A stretch of 7,331 bases of DNA, taken from the NCBI RefSeq assembly GCF_003473295.1, contig NZ_QRMP01000054.1, forward strand, positions 1-7,331, in the 5' to 3' direction. This DNA comes from Parabacteroides sp. AM08-6. GTDB lineage: Bacteria > Bacteroidota > Bacteroidia > Bacteroidales > Tannerellaceae. Position numbers and translations under genes: made by a program. Positions 5,837 to 7,331 of this stretch are shown here, one piece after another. The notes under the pieces are model-generated. The model did not search any database. It worked only from the letters and a program-made list of their open reading frames with translations, and was not told the DNA's origin. How positions within the stretch are numbered: position 1 is the first letter of the stretch; each line of letters starts with the position of its first letter.

Positions 5837-6451
5837 ATGAACAAAGATTTGATTTTATCCCGTATATCCAATTTTTTAATGGTTTCGACGGCCTATATGA
5901 AAGAAAATGGTTTATTTCATGGAAAGATGGGTATTGTTCTTTTTTTTATGCATTATTCAAGATATCGGAATAGTACCGATTTTGAGAATTTTGCCAATAT
6001 GCTGTTGGATGAAATATTTGAGGACGTTGTTTTTGATATGCCTATTGATTTTGAAGATGGTTTGTCTGGAATAGGATGGGGAATCGAATATTTGTTGGAA
6101 CATAATTTTGTAGGGGGAAATACTTTTGATATTCTGGAAGATATAGACTCGAAATTGTCTGCATATAATTTTTTTAATTATCCGGATAGGTCTTTTCGTA
6201 GAGGAACTGAAGGGGTGTTTTGTTATCTGAGAAAACATTTGTCCGGTAAGGTTTTGGAAAAAGAGAAAAAAAAGAAGGAATATTTGAAGGTGTTCTCAAA
6301 GTATCTCCTTGCTCTTGATAATGAAGATGTCTTTGAGTTGAAATCTTTTTTAGCTGATTGTGATTTTGATATTAATCTTCCCATCTCGAAATGGAGGCTG
6401 GGTATAGATAATGGATGTGCAGGGTATGGGCTTAAATTAATGCTGGGATGA
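5837..6451 (+). CDS. Short LanC-like protein lacking the zinc ligands
   Basis: A 204-aa protein with the glycine-rich repeats of LanC-type alpha/alpha toroids: GLFHGKMGIVLFF (25-37), FEDGLSGIGWGIEYL (72-86), a weaker RRGTEGVFCYL (121-131) and GIDNGCAGYGLKLM (189-202). Spacing of about 50-65 residues fits four helical-hairpin repeats, where full LanC cyclases have seven and about 400 residues. The Cys-His of the classical CHG-x-AG zinc motif appears as Asp191-Asn192 before Gly-Cys-Ala-Gly, and no second Trp-Cys ligand is seen, so zinc-dependent lanthionine cyclase activity is unlikely. No dehydratase is nearby, and the precursors contain few Ser/Thr. It starts 4 bases after the pseudo-rSAM stop and overlaps the next gene by ATGA. 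A structural or substrate-holding role in the modification complex is a guess. A natural short family or a truncated cyclase are both possible. Confidence 0.7.
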   Translation: MNKDLILSRISNFLMVSTAYMKENGLFHGKMGIVLFFMHYSRYRNSTDFENFANMLLDEIFEDVVFDMPIDFEDGLSGIGWGIEYLLEHNFVGGNTFDILEDIDSKLSAYNFFNYPDRSFRRGTEGVFCYLRKHLSGKVLEKEKKKKEYLKVFSKYLLALDNEDVFELKSFLADCDFDINLPISKWRLGIDNGCAGYGLKLMLG

Positions 6452-7331
6452 AGAAAATATATATATTTAATAGTGATAGCAGGGCGGCTGTTTATGGAAT
6501 TGGAACTTATTTGGAACAATTAGTGGCTGTATGTCTGAAAATGCCGGATGTTGTATTGAGTGTTGTTAAATTGTATTCTGACAAAGAGGAAGTAACATGT
6601 GAAAGAAAAGATGGATATGATTTGCTTTCTATCCCTATGGATTTTGGTAATGAAGAAAAAATGAAAGACCGTTATTTCTTTCATGCTTTATATGTTTTGT
6701 TGGCTAATTTTCAAATTGATGAAGATGAAAATGTTATTTTTCATTTCAATTATAATATTCCATTGAATTTGATTCTTTTTGTAAAAAATACTATTCCTAA
6801 TAGTAAAATCGTTTATACTATTCACTATCAAACCTGGGCTTTTTCTTTGAATGGGAATCTGAAACGTTTCAGAAGTATAATTAATTCTGAAGGTGCTTTG
6901 CCGGGAACTCGTGAATCCAATATAAAAGAACAGTTCTATAAAGAAAAAGATTTTTATGCAGCCATAGATAAAATAATCTGTATTTCGCGATTTACAAAAT
7001 CTTTATTGATGCACGATTTCGGTATCGAAGAAAGTCGTATTGCTCTTATTTATAATGGTCTGAAAGATGATGGTGGAAACGTCTCAATGCAATCAAAAGA
7101 GAGAATAAAGAAAAAAATAGGAGTAATACCCGGAGAAAAGGTTATTTTGTTTGTTGGTCGCTTGGATTCTATAAAGGGGCTTAGTTATCTTATAAACGCA
7201 TTTAAGTTGGTGCTGAATAAAGATTCCCATGTTCATTTGTATATTCTTGGCGATGGAGACTTTTCTGATTATTTAGCTCTTATAAAAGAATATTGGAATA
7301 AAGTGACATTTACAGGTCGTTTGAATAAGGA
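6448..7331 (+). CDS. GT4-type glycosyltransferase of the peptide system (TIGR04157-like), 3' end missing
   Basis: Open from ATG 6448 to the window end, giving 294 residues of a GT-B fold enzyme that usually exceeds 400. The N-terminal Rossmann domain begins MKKIYIFNSD and has a Gly-rich AVYGIGTYLEQL (14-25). IHYQTWAF (125-132), IICISRFTKSLL (176-187) and IYNGL (201-205) follow. The second domain starts VILFVGRLDSIKGLSYLINAF (232-252), the conserved GT4 strand with Gly-Arg-Leu and Lys-Gly, and LYILGDG (264-270). The acidic nucleotide-sugar motif of GT4 enzymes would lie beyond the window. The start overlaps the LanC-like stop (ATGA), so it belongs to the same translational chain. A glycosyltransferase is a recorded companion of GG-Bacteroidales peptide loci; addition of a sugar to the peptide is inferred from context, and cell-envelope glycan synthesis is the main alternative. 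Confidence 0.88.
   Translation, partial: MKKIYIFNSDSRAAVYGIGTYLEQLVAVCLKMPDVVLSVVKLYSDKEEVTCERKDGYDLLSIPMDFGNEEKMKDRYFFHALYVLLANFQIDEDENVIFHFNYNIPLNLILFVKNTIPNSKIVYTIHYQTWAFSLNGNLKRFRSIINSEGALPGTRESNIKEQFYKEKDFYAAIDKIICISRFTKSLLMHDFGIEESRIALIYNGLKDDGGNVSMQSKERIKKKIGVIPGEKVILFVGRLDSIKGLSYLINAFKLVLNKDSHVHLYILGDGDFSDYLALIKEYWNKVTFTGRLNK

Noticed and set aside
6223..6519. Reverse-strand open frames opposite the LanC-like gene, the maturase and the pseudo-rSAM gene
   Set aside because: They are shadows of strongly supported + strand genes, without motifs and against the direction of the operon.
1..7331. CRISPR array, tRNA/rRNA, insertion sequence or attachment site
   Set aside because: No regularly spaced repeats, no cloverleaf-like or rRNA-like stretch and no transposase motif were seen; the only repeats are those of the duplicated unit.

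Overview
The window looks like part of a Bacteroidales (gut Bacteroides/Parabacteroides-type) chromosome. The DNA is AT-rich, starts lack clear Shine-Dalgarno sequences, and there is a lipoprotein of the Bacteroidota 6-bladed beta-propeller type. The gene set matches what is known from family definitions as the GG-Bacteroidales peptide system, a ribosomally made, radical-SAM-modified peptide (RiPP) locus. All genes are on the + strand; neither genus nor strain can be read from the sequence.

Layout: (1) 1-870 holds the tail of one GT32-type sugar transferase and a complete second one. (2) 941-1174 is a 77-aa precursor peptide with a double-glycine leader and a Cys/Tyr-rich core, followed by a strong hairpin. 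(3) 1301-2557 is a beta-propeller lipoprotein. (4) 2703-2936 is a second precursor with a near-identical leader and a partly different core. (5) 3119-7331 is a tightly packed run: radical SAM/SPASM maturase, pseudo-rSAM partner, short LanC-like protein, and a GT4 glycosyltransferase that runs off the window. Junctions in this run are a 1-base overlap, a 4-base gap and a 4-base ATGA overlap, so it is probably one transcription unit.

Likely joint working (inference): the two precursors are bound through their shared leader by the maturase and its partner, their cores are modified (the Cys-Ser-Cys-Trp-Cys block is the prime candidate), sugars may be added by the GT32 and GT4 enzymes, and the leader is cut after Gly-Gly during export. 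No C39 peptidase/ABC transporter is in the window; it would be expected nearby. The lipoprotein could act at the envelope as receptor, immunity or display factor, but nothing in the sequence decides this.

The least expected content is in the gaps. Each precursor is preceded by a decayed GT32 C-terminus ending in the same Tyr-Tyr-Lys-stop, and the maturase start overlaps the stop of a decayed second copy of the lipoprotein 3' end, including an exact 36-bp repeat. This indicates that a unit [GT32 tail - precursor - lipoprotein] was duplicated in tandem, that the downstream lipoprotein copy was then mostly deleted, and that the two precursor cores diverged while the leader was kept.
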